Shown: positions 22,777 through 32,467 of the stretch, in pieces
How the letters are laid out: each line of letters opens with the position of its first letter
How positions within the stretch are numbered: position 1 is the first letter of the stretch
Source of the DNA: Frateuria hangzhouensis
GTDB lineage: Bacteria; Pseudomonadota; Gammaproteobacteria; Xanthomonadales; Rhodanobacteraceae
NCBI RefSeq assembly: GCF_026410505.1
Contig: NZ_JAPMIU010000006.1
Span: forward strand, 1 to 64,000
Length of the DNA: 64,000 nt
Direction of reading: 5' to 3'
The notes under the pieces: generated by a model
The model's input: only the letters and a program-made list of their open reading frames with translations
Told to the model about the DNA's origin: nothing
Database searches by the model: none
Program-made: the position numbers and the translations under genes

Positions 22777-23400
22777 TCACGGCCGCATCGCCCGTTCTTC
22801 GTTGGTCAGGCTGCGCGCATAGCCCTGGCTGTGGAACAGCCGCTCGCCGTAGTCGACGATGGGCTTGCCCTCGCGGCCGAGCTCCACCCCCAGCCATGGC
22901 AAACGCCAGACCACCGGCGCGACCAGGCAATCGACCAGGCTCATTTCCGGATTCAGGAAGAACTTGGCCGCCTTGAACAGCGGCAACGAGGCGAGCAGGT
23001 GCTCGCGCAGGCGCTTGCGCGCGGCATCGGCGGGACGCCCGCCGGCGCGGATGGTGTCCACTTCGGGCAACCAGTCGCGCTCGATACGCACCGTCGCCAG
23101 GCGCAGGCGTGCGCGCGACAGCGGGTCGATCGGCATCAGCGGCGGATGCGGGTAGCGCTCGTCCAGAAATTCGCAGACGACCGCGGTGTCGTACAGGGTG
23201 AGGTCGCGGTCGACCAGGGTCGGCGTGGTGCCGTAGGGGTTGAGGTCGATCAGGTCTTCCGGCGGCTTGGCCGGATCGACCAGCACACGGTCGTAGCTGA
23301 CGCCCTTGGCCGCCAGCACCAGCCGCGCGCGATGGCACTGGATGTCGTCGGCGGTGGTGTACAGGGTCAGTACGGTACGCGAACGAGCGCTTTGCACCAT
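22777..23400 (-). CDS. sspA: Stringent starvation protein A (GST fold)
   Basis: SspA is a glutathione-S-transferase-like protein that binds RNA polymerase and promotes stress and stationary-phase transcription. The 207-residue product has a thioredoxin-like N-terminal domain (LTLYTTADDIQCHRARLVLAAKGV; NPYGTTPTLVDRDLTLYDTAVVCEFLDERYP) and an alpha-helical C-terminal domain. The order petA-petB-petC-sspA-sspB is the classic proteobacterial arrangement, with 74 bases separating petC from sspA. Confidence 0.94.
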   Translation of the reverse strand: MVQSARSRTVLTLYTTADDIQCHRARLVLAAKGVSYDRVLVDPAKPPEDLIDLNPYGTTPTLVDRDLTLYDTAVVCEFLDERYPHPPLMPIDPLSRARLRLATVRIERDWLPEVDTIRAGGRPADAARKRLREHLLASLPLFKAAKFFLNPEMSLVDCLVAPVVWRLPWLGVELGREGKPIVDYGERLFHSQGYARSLTNEERAMRP

Positions 23401-23474
23401 GCGCTTTTCTCCCCTTCAATAAGCGATGCGGCGACGCGCACGTCGCCGCATCCGAGGCTGGCGAACGATCCGGT

Positions 23475-24227
23475 TTAGTGGACGTCCTTCCAGTATTCCT
23501 TCTTCAGTGCGTAGGCCAACAGGGTGAACAGGGCCAGGAACAGGATCACCCAGATGCCGTAGGCGTGGCGCTGCAGCGCGGCCGGCTCGGAGACGTAGGC
23601 CAGGAAGTTGGTCAGGTCGCGGGCCGCCTGCTGGTACTGCGCGGGCGTCATGGTGCCGGGCTGGGACAGCTCCAGCTTTTCCACGTCCTCGCTGCCGGGC
23701 TTCCTGACCGCGGTCTGGATGCCCTGCAGCTCCCACAGCGGGAACGGCATGGAGGCGTTCGGGAACACGGTGTTGTTCCAGCCCACCGGGCGGCTCGGGT
23801 CCACGTAGAAGCTGTTGAGGTAGCCGTAGACCCAATCGGCCGTCTTGGCGCGCACTTCCAGCGAAAGATCCGGCGGTGCCTTGCCGAACCACTGCTTGGC
23901 CATGTCCTCGGGCATGTGCGAGATCACCGGCTCGCCGAACTTGGCGCCGGTGAAGTTGAGGTTTTCCATCACCTCTTTCTCGGTCAGGCCCAGGTCCTCG
24001 GCAATGCGCGAATAACGCTGGTACTGGAGCGAGTGGCAACCCACGCAGTAGTTGAAGAACAGGCGCGCGCCGCGCTGCAACGAGGCCTGGTCACGCAGGT
24101 TCACGCCGGCCGAAGGCAGCTCCGCGCCGCCTTCGGAGGCCAGAACCGGGGTGCTGCCCACGAGCAGGCCCAGGGCGAGCGTCATCGAAAGGAGAATGTG
24201 CTTCATCAGTAGCTGCCGCTTAGTCAT
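23475..24227 (-). CDS. petC: Cytochrome c1 of the bc1 complex
   Basis: Cytochrome c1 passes electrons from the Rieske protein to soluble cytochrome c at the periplasmic face. The product has a signal peptide (ILLSMTLALGLLVGSTPVLA), a single heme c site CVGCH (Cys61, Cys64, His65), a candidate axial Met in FPNASMPFPLW, and a C-terminal anchor helix (IWVILFLALFTLLAYAL). The ATG at 24227 overlaps the petB stop by 8 bases. An in-frame ATG at 24206 (MKHILLSM) would also give a good signal peptide. It is third gene of petABC. Confidence 0.95.
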   Translation of the reverse strand: MTKRQLLMKHILLSMTLALGLLVGSTPVLASEGGAELPSAGVNLRDQASLQRGARLFFNYCVGCHSLQYQRYSRIAEDLGLTEKEVMENLNFTGAKFGEPVISHMPEDMAKQWFGKAPPDLSLEVRAKTADWVYGYLNSFYVDPSRPVGWNNTVFPNASMPFPLWELQGIQTAVRKPGSEDVEKLELSQPGTMTPAQYQQAARDLTNFLAYVSEPAALQRHAYGIWVILFLALFTLLAYALKKEYWKDVH

Positions 24228-25521
24228 GCGTGGTCACCCGTTCCGGAACCGGCTTGGTGGTTTCCCAGCCGAAGCGCGTGTACAGCCACAGGAACACGAA
24301 GTAGCCGAAGTAGACCAGCGTCATCAGGCGACCGAACAGGTTTTCCCAGAAGGTCACGTCGACGTCGCCGAACCACTCGGGAATCACCTCGGCGGTGACG
24401 CCCGCGCCGACCGCGCCGAGCATGATGAACGACAGCACGAACAGGCCCAGGGCCACCTTGTAGCCGGTGCCGCGATAGCGGATCGACTTGACCTTGCCCA
24501 CGTCGATCCACGGCAGCGCGAACAGCAGCGCGATCGCGCCGAACATCGCCAGCACGCCCCAGAACGCCTGCCCCAGGAACGACGGGATCATGCGCAGGAT
24601 CGCGTAGAACGGGGTGAAGTACCACACCGGCTTGATGTGCGCGGGCGTGGCCAGGTTGTTGGCCGGGATGAAGTTGTCGTGCTCCAGGAACCAGCCACCG
24701 AAGGTCGGCGCGAAGAAGATGATGAACGCGGCGATCATCAGGAAGAAGCCCACGCCGACCAGGTCCTTCACCGTGTAGTACGGGTGGAACGGGATGCCGT
24801 CGGCCGGCTTGAGCGCATCCCAGCGGTTGCCCTTGGGACCCTTCTTGATCTCCACGCCATCGGGGTTGTTCGAACCCACTTCGTGCAGCGCGGCAATGTG
24901 CAGCACCACCAGCAGCAACAGCACCAGCGGCAGCGCGATCACGTGCAGCGCGAAGAAGCGGTTGAGGGTGGCATCGGCAGGCAGGTAGTCGCCCATGATC
25001 CACTCCACCAGCGTGCCGCCAATGACCGGGATCGTGCCAAACAGGGAGATGATCACCTTGGCGCCCCAGAACGACATGTTGCCCCACGGCAGCACGTAGC
25101 CCATGAAGGCCTCGGCCATCAGCACCAGGAAGATCAGCATGCCCAGCAGCCACACCAGCTCGCGCGGCTTCTTGTACGAACCGTACATCAGGCCGCGGAA
25201 CATGTGCAGGAACACCACCACGAAGAACAGCGAGGCGCCGGTGGAGTGCATGTAGCGGATCAGCCAGCCCCACTCCACGTCGCGCATGATGTACTCGACC
25301 GAGGCGAAGGCTCCCGCCGCGCTCGGGTTGTAGTTCATGGTGAGGAAGATGCCGGTGACGATCTGGTTGACCAGCACCAGCAGCGCCAGCGAACCGAAGT
25401 AGTACCAGAGGTTGAAGTTCTTCGGCGCGTAGTACTCGGTCATGTGCTTGCGGTACGCAGGCATCATGTTGGGCGCGCGCTCGTTGACCCAATCGCCCAT
25501 GCGGGTGAATACGTTAGCCAT
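24220..25521 (-). CDS. petB: Cytochrome b of the bc1 complex
   Basis: Cytochrome b carries the two quinone sites and hemes bL and bH of ubiquinol:cytochrome c reductase. The 433-residue product has about eight to nine membrane helices. Heme-ligand regions include WGWLIRYMHSTGASLFFVVVFLHMFRG and RFFALHVIALPL. Qo-site motifs are GYVLPWGNMSFWGA and PEWF. The long C-terminal region (about 60 extra residues after the eighth helix) fits beta/gammaproteobacterial versions. Its ATG shares one base with the petA stop (25521), so the operon is tightly coupled. Confidence 0.97.
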   Translation of the reverse strand: MANVFTRMGDWVNERAPNMMPAYRKHMTEYYAPKNFNLWYYFGSLALLVLVNQIVTGIFLTMNYNPSAAGAFASVEYIMRDVEWGWLIRYMHSTGASLFFVVVFLHMFRGLMYGSYKKPRELVWLLGMLIFLVLMAEAFMGYVLPWGNMSFWGAKVIISLFGTIPVIGGTLVEWIMGDYLPADATLNRFFALHVIALPLVLLLLVVLHIAALHEVGSNNPDGVEIKKGPKGNRWDALKPADGIPFHPYYTVKDLVGVGFFLMIAAFIIFFAPTFGGWFLEHDNFIPANNLATPAHIKPVWYFTPFYAILRMIPSFLGQAFWGVLAMFGAIALLFALPWIDVGKVKSIRYRGTGYKVALGLFVLSFIMLGAVGAGVTAEVIPEWFGDVDVTFWENLFGRLMTLVYFGYFVFLWLYTRFGWETTKPVPERVTTHD

Positions 25522-26117
25522 CAGCCGGCCTCCTTGGGATCGACGCCGATCTGGATGTGCGTGTCGTCCACGAAGTGGTACGCGGGCACCTGCAGGTTCT
25601 TCGGCGCCGGCACACCCTGGAAGACGCGACCGGAAAGGTCATAGCGCGACTTGTGGCACGGGCAGAAGAAGCCACCCTTCCAGTTCGGGTCGAACGGCTC
25701 GGGCTTGATCTGGGGGAAGAACTCCGGCACGCAGCCCAGATGGGTGCAGATGCCGATCACGACCAGCCATTCGGGCTTGATCGCGCGGGCCGGCCCCTTG
25801 ATGTAATCCGGCTGCTGCTCGATCTCCGAATCGGGATCGACCAGGCGCGGTGCCAGGGTCGGCAACAGCGCGAGCTGGTCCTTGGTGCGGCGGACCACGA
25901 ACACGGGCAGCCCGCGCCACGCGTAGTCGACCTTCTGGCCCAGCTCGATCTTGCTGATATCGGCCGTGACCGGCGCGCCGGCGGCCTTGGCGCGAGCGCT
26001 CGGCTCCCAGGACTTGATGAAGGGCACGGCCGCCGCGACAACTCCCACGCCACCGACCACCGCAGTGGTCGCTGTCAGGAAGCGGCGGCGACCATGATCG
26101 ACGACTTCGTTCGCCAT
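25521..26117 (-). CDS. petA: Ubiquinol-cytochrome c reductase Rieske iron-sulfur subunit
   Basis: The Rieske protein accepts an electron from ubiquinol and moves it to cytochrome c1. The 198-residue product has a twin-arginine-like N-terminus (HGRRRFLTATTAVVGG) with an uncleaved anchor helix. The [2Fe-2S] ligands are in CTHLGC (Cys124, His126, Cys129) and CPCHKS (Cys152, His155), with the extra disulfide cysteines present. The frame opens 9 codons upstream, but the ATG at 26117 is preceded by GGAGAGCCTG and gives the usual start. It is first gene of petABC-sspAB and divergent from the DegS-like gene. Confidence 0.96.
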   Translation of the reverse strand: MANEVVDHGRRRFLTATTAVVGGVGVVAAAVPFIKSWEPSARAKAAGAPVTADISKIELGQKVDYAWRGLPVFVVRRTKDQLALLPTLAPRLVDPDSEIEQQPDYIKGPARAIKPEWLVVIGICTHLGCVPEFFPQIKPEPFDPNWKGGFFCPCHKSRYDLSGRVFQGVPAPKNLQVPAYHFVDDTHIQIGVDPKEAG

Positions 26118-26282
26118 CAGGCTCTCCGGTACATGCAATGCCATTAAGATGCGAAACCCGTTTGGGGGCCCGCAAAAATCGCGTTAGTGTAGCGTCAGGG
26201 CCTGGCCCGTACAATCAATCGCACAAGGGGAGAACACGCCCCGACGCCTCGCCAAGTCCGGCATACGCAAACCATTGAAGCC

Positions 26283-27473
26283 ATGAAGAACGCCGCCGGC
26301 GCGCTCACCTTTATCGTTCGCTTCGTCATCCTCGGACTGGCGCTGGCCTTCGTGGTCGGACTGTTCTGGCCCGGCAGCGGTGACCGCCTGCGCCAGCGCT
26401 TCGGCCTGTCCCACGCTCCGCAACCCGCCGCCTCCACACAGGCGACGGCACCCGCACCGGGTGCCGGCCCGGTGTCCTATGCCGATGCCGTGGCCAAGGC
26501 CGCGCCCGCGGTCGTCAACATCTATGCCAACCGGATGGTCACCGCGCGCGCCGTGCAGATGTACGACGATCCGGTGTTGCAGCGCCTGTTTGGCGGTTTG
26601 CCCACCGGCCCCGCCTACAAACGCCCGCAGCAGGTGCTCGGCTCGGGCGTGATCGTCAGCGGCCAAGGCTATGTGCTGACCAACAACCATGTGATCGCCC
26701 AGGCCGACGACATCCAGGTGCTGCTCTACGACGGCCGCATCGCCAAGGCCACGCTGGTCGGCGCCGACGAGGAGACCGACCTGGCGGTGCTCAAGATCGA
26801 CGCCGGCAACCTGCCCGTGGTCGACATCGCCGACAGCCATTCGCTGCGCGCGGGCGACGTGGTGCTGGCGATCGGCAACCCCCTGGGACTCAACCAGACC
26901 GTGACGATGGGCATCGTCAGCGCGGTCGGCCGGCAGCTGTCCAGTTCCAGCGCGGAAGATTTCATCCAGACCGACGCGGCGATCAACCTGGGCAATTCCG
27001 GCGGAGCGCTGGTCAACGCCAAGGGCGAGCTGGTCGGCATCAATACATTGCTGATCGGACGCCAGGCCAACGCCGAAGGCATCGGCTTCGCCATCCCGAT
27101 CGGCAATGCCAAGAACGTGCTGGACCAGATCATCGCCACCGGGCACGTGGTGCGCGGCTGGCTGGGTGCCGACTACGCCTTCGTACCGGTGGCGGCCGAC
27201 AGCGGCCTGCCGGCCGCGGCGCGCGGCGCGCAGGTAACCGACGTCTACCCGGGCGGCCCCGCGGCGCAGGCCGGCATCCAGCCGCACGACATCCTGCTGC
27301 AGATCGGCACCGACGCCATCCTCGACCCGGCCGACCTGCGCCGGCACGAGGCCGCGCTCAAGCCCGGCAGCAAGGTGGACGTGTCGGGGCTGCGCAACGG
27401 CGTGCCGTTCCACACCGAAGTCACCCTGGCGCGCCGCCCACCGCTGCAGACCCGCGCCACGCTAAACGGCTGA
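26283..27473 (+). CDS. DegS/AlgW-like membrane-anchored HtrA serine protease
   Basis: The 396-residue product has an N-terminal anchor helix (FIVRFVILGLALAFVVGLF), a trypsin-like domain with catalytic His136 (TNNHV), Asp166 (ETDLAVLK) and Ser239 (GNSGGAL), and a single C-terminal PDZ domain (about residues 285-385). One PDZ plus an anchor marks the DegS/AlgW type, which in known systems senses misfolded outer-membrane proteins and starts sigma-E activation by cutting the anti-sigma factor. The anti-sigma factor gene is not in the window. A 165-base region separates it from petA, so both promoters lie there. Confidence 0.92.
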   Translation: MKNAAGALTFIVRFVILGLALAFVVGLFWPGSGDRLRQRFGLSHAPQPAASTQATAPAPGAGPVSYADAVAKAAPAVVNIYANRMVTARAVQMYDDPVLQRLFGGLPTGPAYKRPQQVLGSGVIVSGQGYVLTNNHVIAQADDIQVLLYDGRIAKATLVGADEETDLAVLKIDAGNLPVVDIADSHSLRAGDVVLAIGNPLGLNQTVTMGIVSAVGRQLSSSSAEDFIQTDAAINLGNSGGALVNAKGELVGINTLLIGRQANAEGIGFAIPIGNAKNVLDQIIATGHVVRGWLGADYAFVPVAADSGLPAAARGAQVTDVYPGGPAAQAGIQPHDILLQIGTDAILDPADLRRHEAALKPGSKVDVSGLRNGVPFHTEVTLARRPPLQTRATLNG

Positions 27474-27482
27474 GCGCGACGC

Positions 27483-27628
27483 GTAGGGTGAGTTTCAGCC
27501 TACCGTGACAGGCGATCCGTCCTGGTCGAGCTCGTGTAGGAGCGCACCCTGCGCGCGACCGCCATGTCCGAATTGCGAAAACACGTCGTCCCCCGCGCAT
27601 CCCGGTCGCGCACAGGTGCGCTCCTACA
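27483..27628. repeat. Family A half-repeat followed by a family B palindrome
   Basis: GTAGGGTGAGTTTCAGCCTACC (27483-27504) is a diverged A half-site. A B-family palindrome spans 27536-27628 (GTAGGAGCGCACCCTGCGCG ... GCGCACAGGTGCGCTCCTAC). They fill the space between two convergent genes. Confidence 0.75.
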
Positions 27629-27639
27629 GTGGGACCTCG

Positions 27640-28689
27640 TCAGGGTGCGCCGGAATTTCGCATCGCCGTAAGCGCCCCGTGCACCGCCGCGCCATAGCGC
27701 TTGCGCAACTCGCCTACGCGCTGCACGTACACCTGCGTTTCGGCATACGGCGGCACGCCCTTGTAGCGTTGCACGGCGCCGGGCCCCGCGTTGTACGCGG
27801 CCGCGGCCAGTTGCTCGTCGCCATCGAAGGTCTTTAGCAGCCGCGCCAGGTAGCGGGCGCCGCCCTGGATGTTCTGGGTGGCGTCGAAGGCATCCAGCAC
27901 GCCCATGTCGCTGGCAGTGCCCGGCATCAACTGCATCAGGCCCTGCGCGCCCTTGAGCGAGAGCGCGTTGGGGTTGAACGCGCTCTCGGCGTGGATCACC
28001 GCGCGCAGGAAGGCCTCGTCCACCCCCGATGCCGCGCTGGCCGCACGAATGGCGTCGGCATAGGCCGTGAGGTTCAACCGCACGCGGCTCCAGTCGATGG
28101 TCGAATGCAGGTTGCAGGCCACGCAGGTGGCGATGTAGGTGAACAGCGTGGTCACCGCGCGACCGCGGCCGCCACCCGGCTTGAGGTTGGTGTATTCGAC
28201 CGAGCCGTCCGCCTTCTTTACGCGGTAGACCGCACCGTGCAGCACACGGTTGGCCGGCGCTTTCGCGACGGCGGCGCGCGGGGCATCCTCGCGGTAATCC
28301 CACTTGCCAGCCTCGACCACGCTCGCGGTGGTGTCCACCGTCCCCTCGACGCCCACCAGCGACACCAGCCGGGCGGTGGTCTGCACCGAGCCGCGCACGT
28401 GCGCCAGCGATGCGGCCGGCTTGCTCGTCCGCGCGGGCGCCTTCTGGCGCGATTCATCGGGAAAGGAGGCAACCTTGCGGCAGCCGTGGTAACCAGCGGT
28501 GGTATTGCTGTACACGGTTTCCCCGCCCGATCCGGTGCACTGGTATAGCGCGCCGGCATGGGCAGGCGACAGCCACAGCAGCCCGGCCAGCAGCGCGCAC
28601 GCCAGCGCGATCCCGTACAGGATCGGTCGAACCGGGAAAGCAGCGGAAGCCACGCCGGCGCCCTCCCCTTCGCGTGCGGCGGCAAACAT
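27640..28689 (-). CDS. Periplasmic lytic transglycosylase with N-terminal DUF4124-like domain
   Basis: Lytic transglycosylases cut peptidoglycan glycan strands with formation of 1,6-anhydro ends. The product starts with a signal/anchor helix (ILYGIALACALLAGLLW). A DUF4124-like segment follows (ALYQCTGSGGETVYSNTTAG). The C-terminal SLT/Slt70-type catalytic domain (about residues 215-340) shows AVIHAESAFNPNALSLKGAQ, GLMQLMPGTASDMGV and AAYNAGPGAVQRY, with the catalytic Glu in HAESAFNP. The start is uncertain: the ATG at 28689 is used, with an ATG at 28704 and a TTG at 28725 also in frame. It is not in an obvious operon. Confidence 0.87.
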   Translation of the reverse strand: MFAAAREGEGAGVASAAFPVRPILYGIALACALLAGLLWLSPAHAGALYQCTGSGGETVYSNTTAGYHGCRKVASFPDESRQKAPARTSKPAASLAHVRGSVQTTARLVSLVGVEGTVDTTASVVEAGKWDYREDAPRAAVAKAPANRVLHGAVYRVKKADGSVEYTNLKPGGGRGRAVTTLFTYIATCVACNLHSTIDWSRVRLNLTAYADAIRAASAASGVDEAFLRAVIHAESAFNPNALSLKGAQGLMQLMPGTASDMGVLDAFDATQNIQGGARYLARLLKTFDGDEQLAAAAYNAGPGAVQRYKGVPPYAETQVYVQRVGELRKRYGAAVHGALTAMRNSGAP

Positions 28690-29188
28690 GCGCGGAGTGT
28701 GCATCCACGATGGGCGCGAAGCCAAGCGCCGGCTCGCGGTTCCGTGCGGAGCGGCATGCTTTGTGAGCCCTCTCCCGCCGAGAGAAGGAGTGGGTTCGGT
28801 GTCGCCGGGCGCTACGCTCCGCCCGAACCCTCACCCGCCTGTCGGCACCTTCTCCCGGAGGGAGAGGGGCTCGGGCGTGGGGCTTGAGGCAGGAGCTTCG
28901 TCTTCGCCCTGCGGGCTACGCTCAGCGCGAACGGTTTTTTTGCGCACGCTTGGGTTCGCGCTCGCCTGGAGATTCGCGAACGGTCAGGATTTGCCACCGG
29001 TGGTGGTTTTCGTGAACGGGTGGGTTTTGTAGGAGCGCACTTGGGCGCGACCGCAGGCTCACAAAACCGGCCACGCAACCCCGCAAGTACTTGATCCACC
29101 TCAGCCAAACTGGCAGCCCACGAACCACGCGCGTAAACTGCGCGGTTCGGCGGACTTCGCGCCGCACCAGCACACGGTACACACGCCC
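28690..29188. repeat. Composite repeat locus (families C, D and B) upstream of miaB
   Basis: This 499-base stretch between divergent genes contains repeats rather than a gene. A family C pair lies at 28766-28876 (CCCTCTCCCGCCGAGAGAAGG and TTCTCCCGGAGGGAGAGGGG). A family D block lies at 28893-28936 (GCTTCGTCTTCGCCCTGCGG and on to AGCGCGAACGG). A B half-site lies at 29029-29055 (GTAGGAGCGCACTTGGGCGC). The last 120 bases should contain the miaB promoter. Confidence 0.75.
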
Positions 29189-30535
29189 ATGAGCGGCAAG
29201 CTTTTCATCAAGACCCACGGCTGCCAGATGAACGAGTACGACTCGGCCAAGATGGCCGACGTGCTCAAGGCTTCGCACGGCCTGGAACTGACCCGGGACG
29301 AGTCCGAGGCGGACGTGATCCTGATCAACACCTGCTCGATCCGCGAGAAGGCGCAGGAGAAGGTGTTCAGCCAGCTCGGCCGCTGGAAGGAATTCAAGCA
29401 GGGCGGCAAGCCCGTGCTGATCGGCGTCGGCGGTTGCGTGGCGTCGCAGGAAGGCGAGGCGATCATCAAGCGCGCGCCCTACGTCGACCTGGTGTTCGGC
29501 CCGCAGACGTTGCACCGCCTGCCCGAACTGATCGAGGCCAAGCGCGAAACCGGCAAGCCCCAGGTGGACATCTCCTTCCCCGAGATCGAGAAGTTCGACC
29601 GCCTGCCCGAGCCGCGCGCCGAAGGCCCCACCGCCTTCGTCTCGATCATGGAAGGCTGCTCGAAGTACTGCAGCTACTGCGTGGTGCCCTACACCCGCGG
29701 CACCGAGATCAGCCGGCCGTTCGACGACGTGCTGGTGGAAGTGGCGCAACTGGCCGAACAGGGCGTGCGCGAGGTCACCCTGCTGGGCCAGAACGTCAAC
29801 GCCTACCAGGGCCCGATGCACGACGGCGGCATCGCCGACCTCGCCGTGCTGATCCATGCGATCGCGCAGATCGACTCGATCGGCCGCATCCGCTTCACCA
29901 CCTCGCATCCGCTGGAGTTCTCCGACTCGCTGATCGAGGCCTACGCCAGCGTGCCCAAGCTCGCCAACTTCCTGCACCTGCCCGTGCAGGCCGGCTCCGA
30001 CCGCATCCTGGCGGCGATGAAGCGCGGCTACACCACGCTGGAGTTCAAGCAGAAGATCCGCAAGCTGCGCGCTGCGCGGCCGGACATCTGCATCAGTTCG
30101 GATTTCATCGTCGGCTTCCCGGGCGAAACCGACGAGGACTTCGAGAAGACCATGAAGCTGATCGAGGACGTCGGCTTCGACCAGAGCTTCTCCTTCATCT
30201 TCTCCGCCCGCCCCGGCACGCCCGCGGCGAACCTGGCCGACGACACGTCCTCCGAGGCCAAGCACGCGCGGCTGTCGCGGCTGCAGGCGAAGATCAACGA
30301 CCACGCGCGCGCCATCAACGAGGCGATGGTCGGCACGGTGCAGCGCGTGCTGGTGGAAAAGCCCAGCCGCAAGAATGCCAATGAGCTCACCGGCCGCACC
30401 GAGAACATGCGCTTCGTGAACTTCCCCGGCAACACGCGGCTGATCGGCCAGTTCATCGACGTCGAGATCACCGAGGCCATGAGCAACTCCCTGCGCGGGC
30501 GCGTGCATTTGGCCGAGGAAGCCGCCCTCGCCTGA
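29189..30535 (+). CDS. miaB: tRNA-2-methylthio-N6-isopentenyladenosine synthase
   Basis: MiaB is a radical-SAM methylthiotransferase that adds the 2-methylthio group to i6A37 of tRNAs reading UNN codons. The 448-residue product has the N-terminal UPF0004 domain with Cys12, Cys49 and Cys83 for the auxiliary cluster. The radical-SAM motif CSKYCSYC uses Cys157, Cys161 and Cys164. A C-terminal TRAM domain ends in the [11 protein letters not shown] region. The order miaB-phoH-ybeY-corC is widely conserved. A family C repeat pair separates it from phoH. Confidence 0.97.
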   Translation: MSGKLFIKTHGCQMNEYDSAKMADVLKASHGLELTRDESEADVILINTCSIREKAQEKVFSQLGRWKEFKQGGKPVLIGVGGCVASQEGEAIIKRAPYVDLVFGPQTLHRLPELIEAKRETGKPQVDISFPEIEKFDRLPEPRAEGPTAFVSIMEGCSKYCSYCVVPYTRGTEISRPFDDVLVEVAQLAEQGVREVTLLGQNVNAYQGPMHDGGIADLAVLIHAIAQIDSIGRIRFTTSHPLEFSDSLIEAYASVPKLANFLHLPVQAGSDRILAAMKRGYTTLEFKQKIRKLRAARPDICISSDFIVGFPGETDEDFEKTMKLIEDVGFDQSFSFIFSARPGTPAANLADDTSSEAKHARLSRLQAKINDHARAINEAMVGTVQRVLVEKPSRKNANELTGRTENMRFVNFPGNTRLIGQFIDVEITEAMSNSLRGRVHLAEEAALA

Positions 30536-30542
30536 TGTTAAG

Positions 30543-30662
30543 CCCCTCTCCCTCCGGGAGAGGGGTTGGGGTGAGGGTCCGAAACTTGCGGCAAGCCCGA
30601 ACGAAGTGCTCCGCCCGAACCCTCATCCGCCTGTCGGCACCTTCTCCCGGAGGGAGAAGGCC
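30543..30662. repeat. Family C repeat pair between miaB and phoH
   Basis: CCCCTCTCCCTCCGGGAGAGG and, 90 bases on, CCTTCTCCCGGAGGGAGAAGG. Each is itself a hairpin, and the pair fills almost all of the space between miaB and phoH in what is otherwise a compact operon. Confidence 0.8.
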
Positions 30663-30686
30663 CACTCCCAGACTTTCGCGAACCCC

Positions 30687-31700
30687 ATGACCAACGGCCT
30701 CAACGAACGCGACTTCGCCCTCGACCCGGAGGACAACGCCCGGCTCGCCAACCTGTGCGGGCCGTTCGACGAGCACCTGCGCCAGGTCGAACTGCGCCTG
30801 GGCGTGGAAATCGACCACCGCGGCAACCTGTTCAAGGTGATCGGCGAGGACGCCCCCGCGCGCGCCGCCGAGAAGGTGCTGCGCGCGCTCTACGCCGCCA
30901 CCGAGGATGAAACCCTGACCGGCGCGCAGATCAACCTGCACTTGGCCGAGTCCGGTATCGACGCGATCAGCGAAGAGGCCGCCGAGAGCGCGCAGGACGT
31001 CGTTATCAAGGTCAAGCGCGGCGTGATCAAGGGCCGCGGCCCCAGCCAGGCGCGCTACCTGCACGCGATCACCACCCACGACATCAACTTCGGCGTCGGC
31101 CCGGCCGGCACCGGCAAGACCTACCTGGCCGTCGCCAGCGCGGTCGAGGCGCTGGAAGCCAACCGCGTGCAGCGCCTGCTGCTGGTGCGCCCGGCGGTGG
31201 AAGCCGGCGAGAAGCTCGGCTTCCTGCCCGGCGACCTCAGCCAGAAGGTCGACCCCTACCTGCGTCCGCTCTACGACGCGCTCTACGAGATGCTCGGCTT
31301 CGAGAAGGTCGCCAAGCTGATCGAGCGCAACGTCATCGAGATCGCGCCGCTTGCGTACATGCGCGGTCGCACGCTCAACGATTCCTACGTGATCCTCGAC
31401 GAGGCGCAGAACACCACCGTCGAGCAGATGAAGATGTTCCTCACCCGCATCGGCTTCGGTTCGGTGGCGGTGATCACCGGCGACGTGAGCCAGGTCGACC
31501 TGCCACGCCACGTGCGCTCGGGCCTGCGCCATGCGGTCGAAGTGCTGCGCGGCGTCAACGGCATCAGTTTCACGTTCTTCACCTCGCGCGACGTGGTGCG
31601 CCACCCGCTGGTGGCCAAGATCGTGCGGGCGTACGAGGCGTTCGAGCAGGCCGGCGAAGAGGCGCAGGGCAAAGGAAACGACAAAGGCGCCGCAGGCTGA
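30687..31700 (+). CDS. ybeZ: PhoH-like ATPase (YbeZ)
   Basis: The 337-residue product has the PhoH fold with Walker A GPAGTGKT at residues 138-145 and Walker B VILDEAQN. An N-terminal KH-like region lies at about residues 25-75. PhoH/YbeZ proteins are cytosolic ATPases that are linked with YbeY in RNA/ribosome metabolism; the precise activity is not settled. The ATG at 30687 is chosen because the upstream part of the frame is repeat sequence. ybeY starts 5 bases after its stop, so they are co-transcribed. Confidence 0.94.
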   Translation: MTNGLNERDFALDPEDNARLANLCGPFDEHLRQVELRLGVEIDHRGNLFKVIGEDAPARAAEKVLRALYAATEDETLTGAQINLHLAESGIDAISEEAAESAQDVVIKVKRGVIKGRGPSQARYLHAITTHDINFGVGPAGTGKTYLAVASAVEALEANRVQRLLLVRPAVEAGEKLGFLPGDLSQKVDPYLRPLYDALYEMLGFEKVAKLIERNVIEIAPLAYMRGRTLNDSYVILDEAQNTTVEQMKMFLTRIGFGSVAVITGDVSQVDLPRHVRSGLRHAVEVLRGVNGISFTFFTSRDVVRHPLVAKIVRAYEAFEQAGEEAQGKGNDKGAAG

Positions 31701-31705
31701 GCACC

Positions 31706-32194
31706 ATGCCCAAAAGCCCGCAGGCCGCCCCGCCGCCGCCCCAGCTCTCCGTCAGCTACGCCGTCCCCCGCGGCGGTATCCCCTCGCCGGCCAGCTTCCG
31801 CCAGTGGGTGGCGGCGGCGCTCAAGGGCGCCAGGCGGCGCAAGCCGGCCGAAGTCGCCATCCGCATCGTGGATGTCGCCGAAGGCCAGGCACTCAACCGC
31901 GACTATCGCGGCAAGGACTACGCCACCAACGTGCTTTCCTTCCCCGCCGAGCTGCCGCCCGGCGTCAACCTGCCGCTGATCGGCGACCTGGCCATCTGCG
32001 CCCCGGTAGTCGCCCGCGAAGCGGCCGAACAGGGCAAGCGCCCGCGCGACCACTGGGCCCACCTGACCGTGCATGGCACGTTGCACCTGCTCGGCTACGA
32101 CCACCTCGAGGACGCCGAGGCCGAGGCCATGGAAGCGCTGGAAACCCGCATCCTGGCCAGCCTGGGCATCGCCGATCCGTACGCGCCGCAATAA
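31706..32194 (+). CDS. ybeY: rRNA maturation endoribonuclease YbeY
   Basis: YbeY is a metal-dependent RNase needed for 16S rRNA 3'-end maturation and ribosome quality control. The 162-residue product has the conserved core [17 protein letters not shown] and the zinc motif [11 protein letters not shown] (H-x3-H-x5-H). A short Pro-rich N-terminal extension is unremarkable. It lies in the miaB-ybeZ-ybeY-corC group, 5 bases behind ybeZ. Confidence 0.96.
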   Translation: MPKSPQAAPPPPQLSVSYAVPRGGIPSPASFRQWVAAALKGARRRKPAEVAIRIVDVAEGQALNRDYRGKDYATNVLSFPAELPPGVNLPLIGDLAICAPVVAREAAEQGKRPRDHWAHLTVHGTLHLLGYDHLEDAEAEAMEALETRILASLGIADPYAPQ

Positions 32195-32206
32195 TCCGCG
32201 CCCCTT

Positions 32207-32368
32207 GTAGGAGTGCCCTTTGGGGCGACCGCGTTCCCTCCCGACCGCCGCGGCGCCACTTGGCATTACGGTCGCGCCCAAGGGCGCTCCTACAGCATCC
32301 GGCAAGGCGCGCTCCCATAACCATCCCGTTCCCCGCCAGCCTGCTGGAGGGCTGAAGCCCACCCTACG
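32207..32368. repeat. Family B palindrome followed by a family A half-site
   Basis: A B palindrome spans 32207-32293 (GTAGGAGTGCCCTTTGGGGC ... GCGCCCAAGGGCGCTCCTAC). An A half-site GGGCTGAAGCCCACCCTACG follows at 32349-32368. These separate ybeY from corC. Confidence 0.75.
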
Positions 32369-32467
32369 TCTCCGCTCAGCGGCCACCCGCTTGTGCCCTG
32401 AATCGGAACGTTTTTTCCGCTAGACTCCGGCTTTCCGCCCTCCTACGGGCCGCTCCCACCCGAGTTG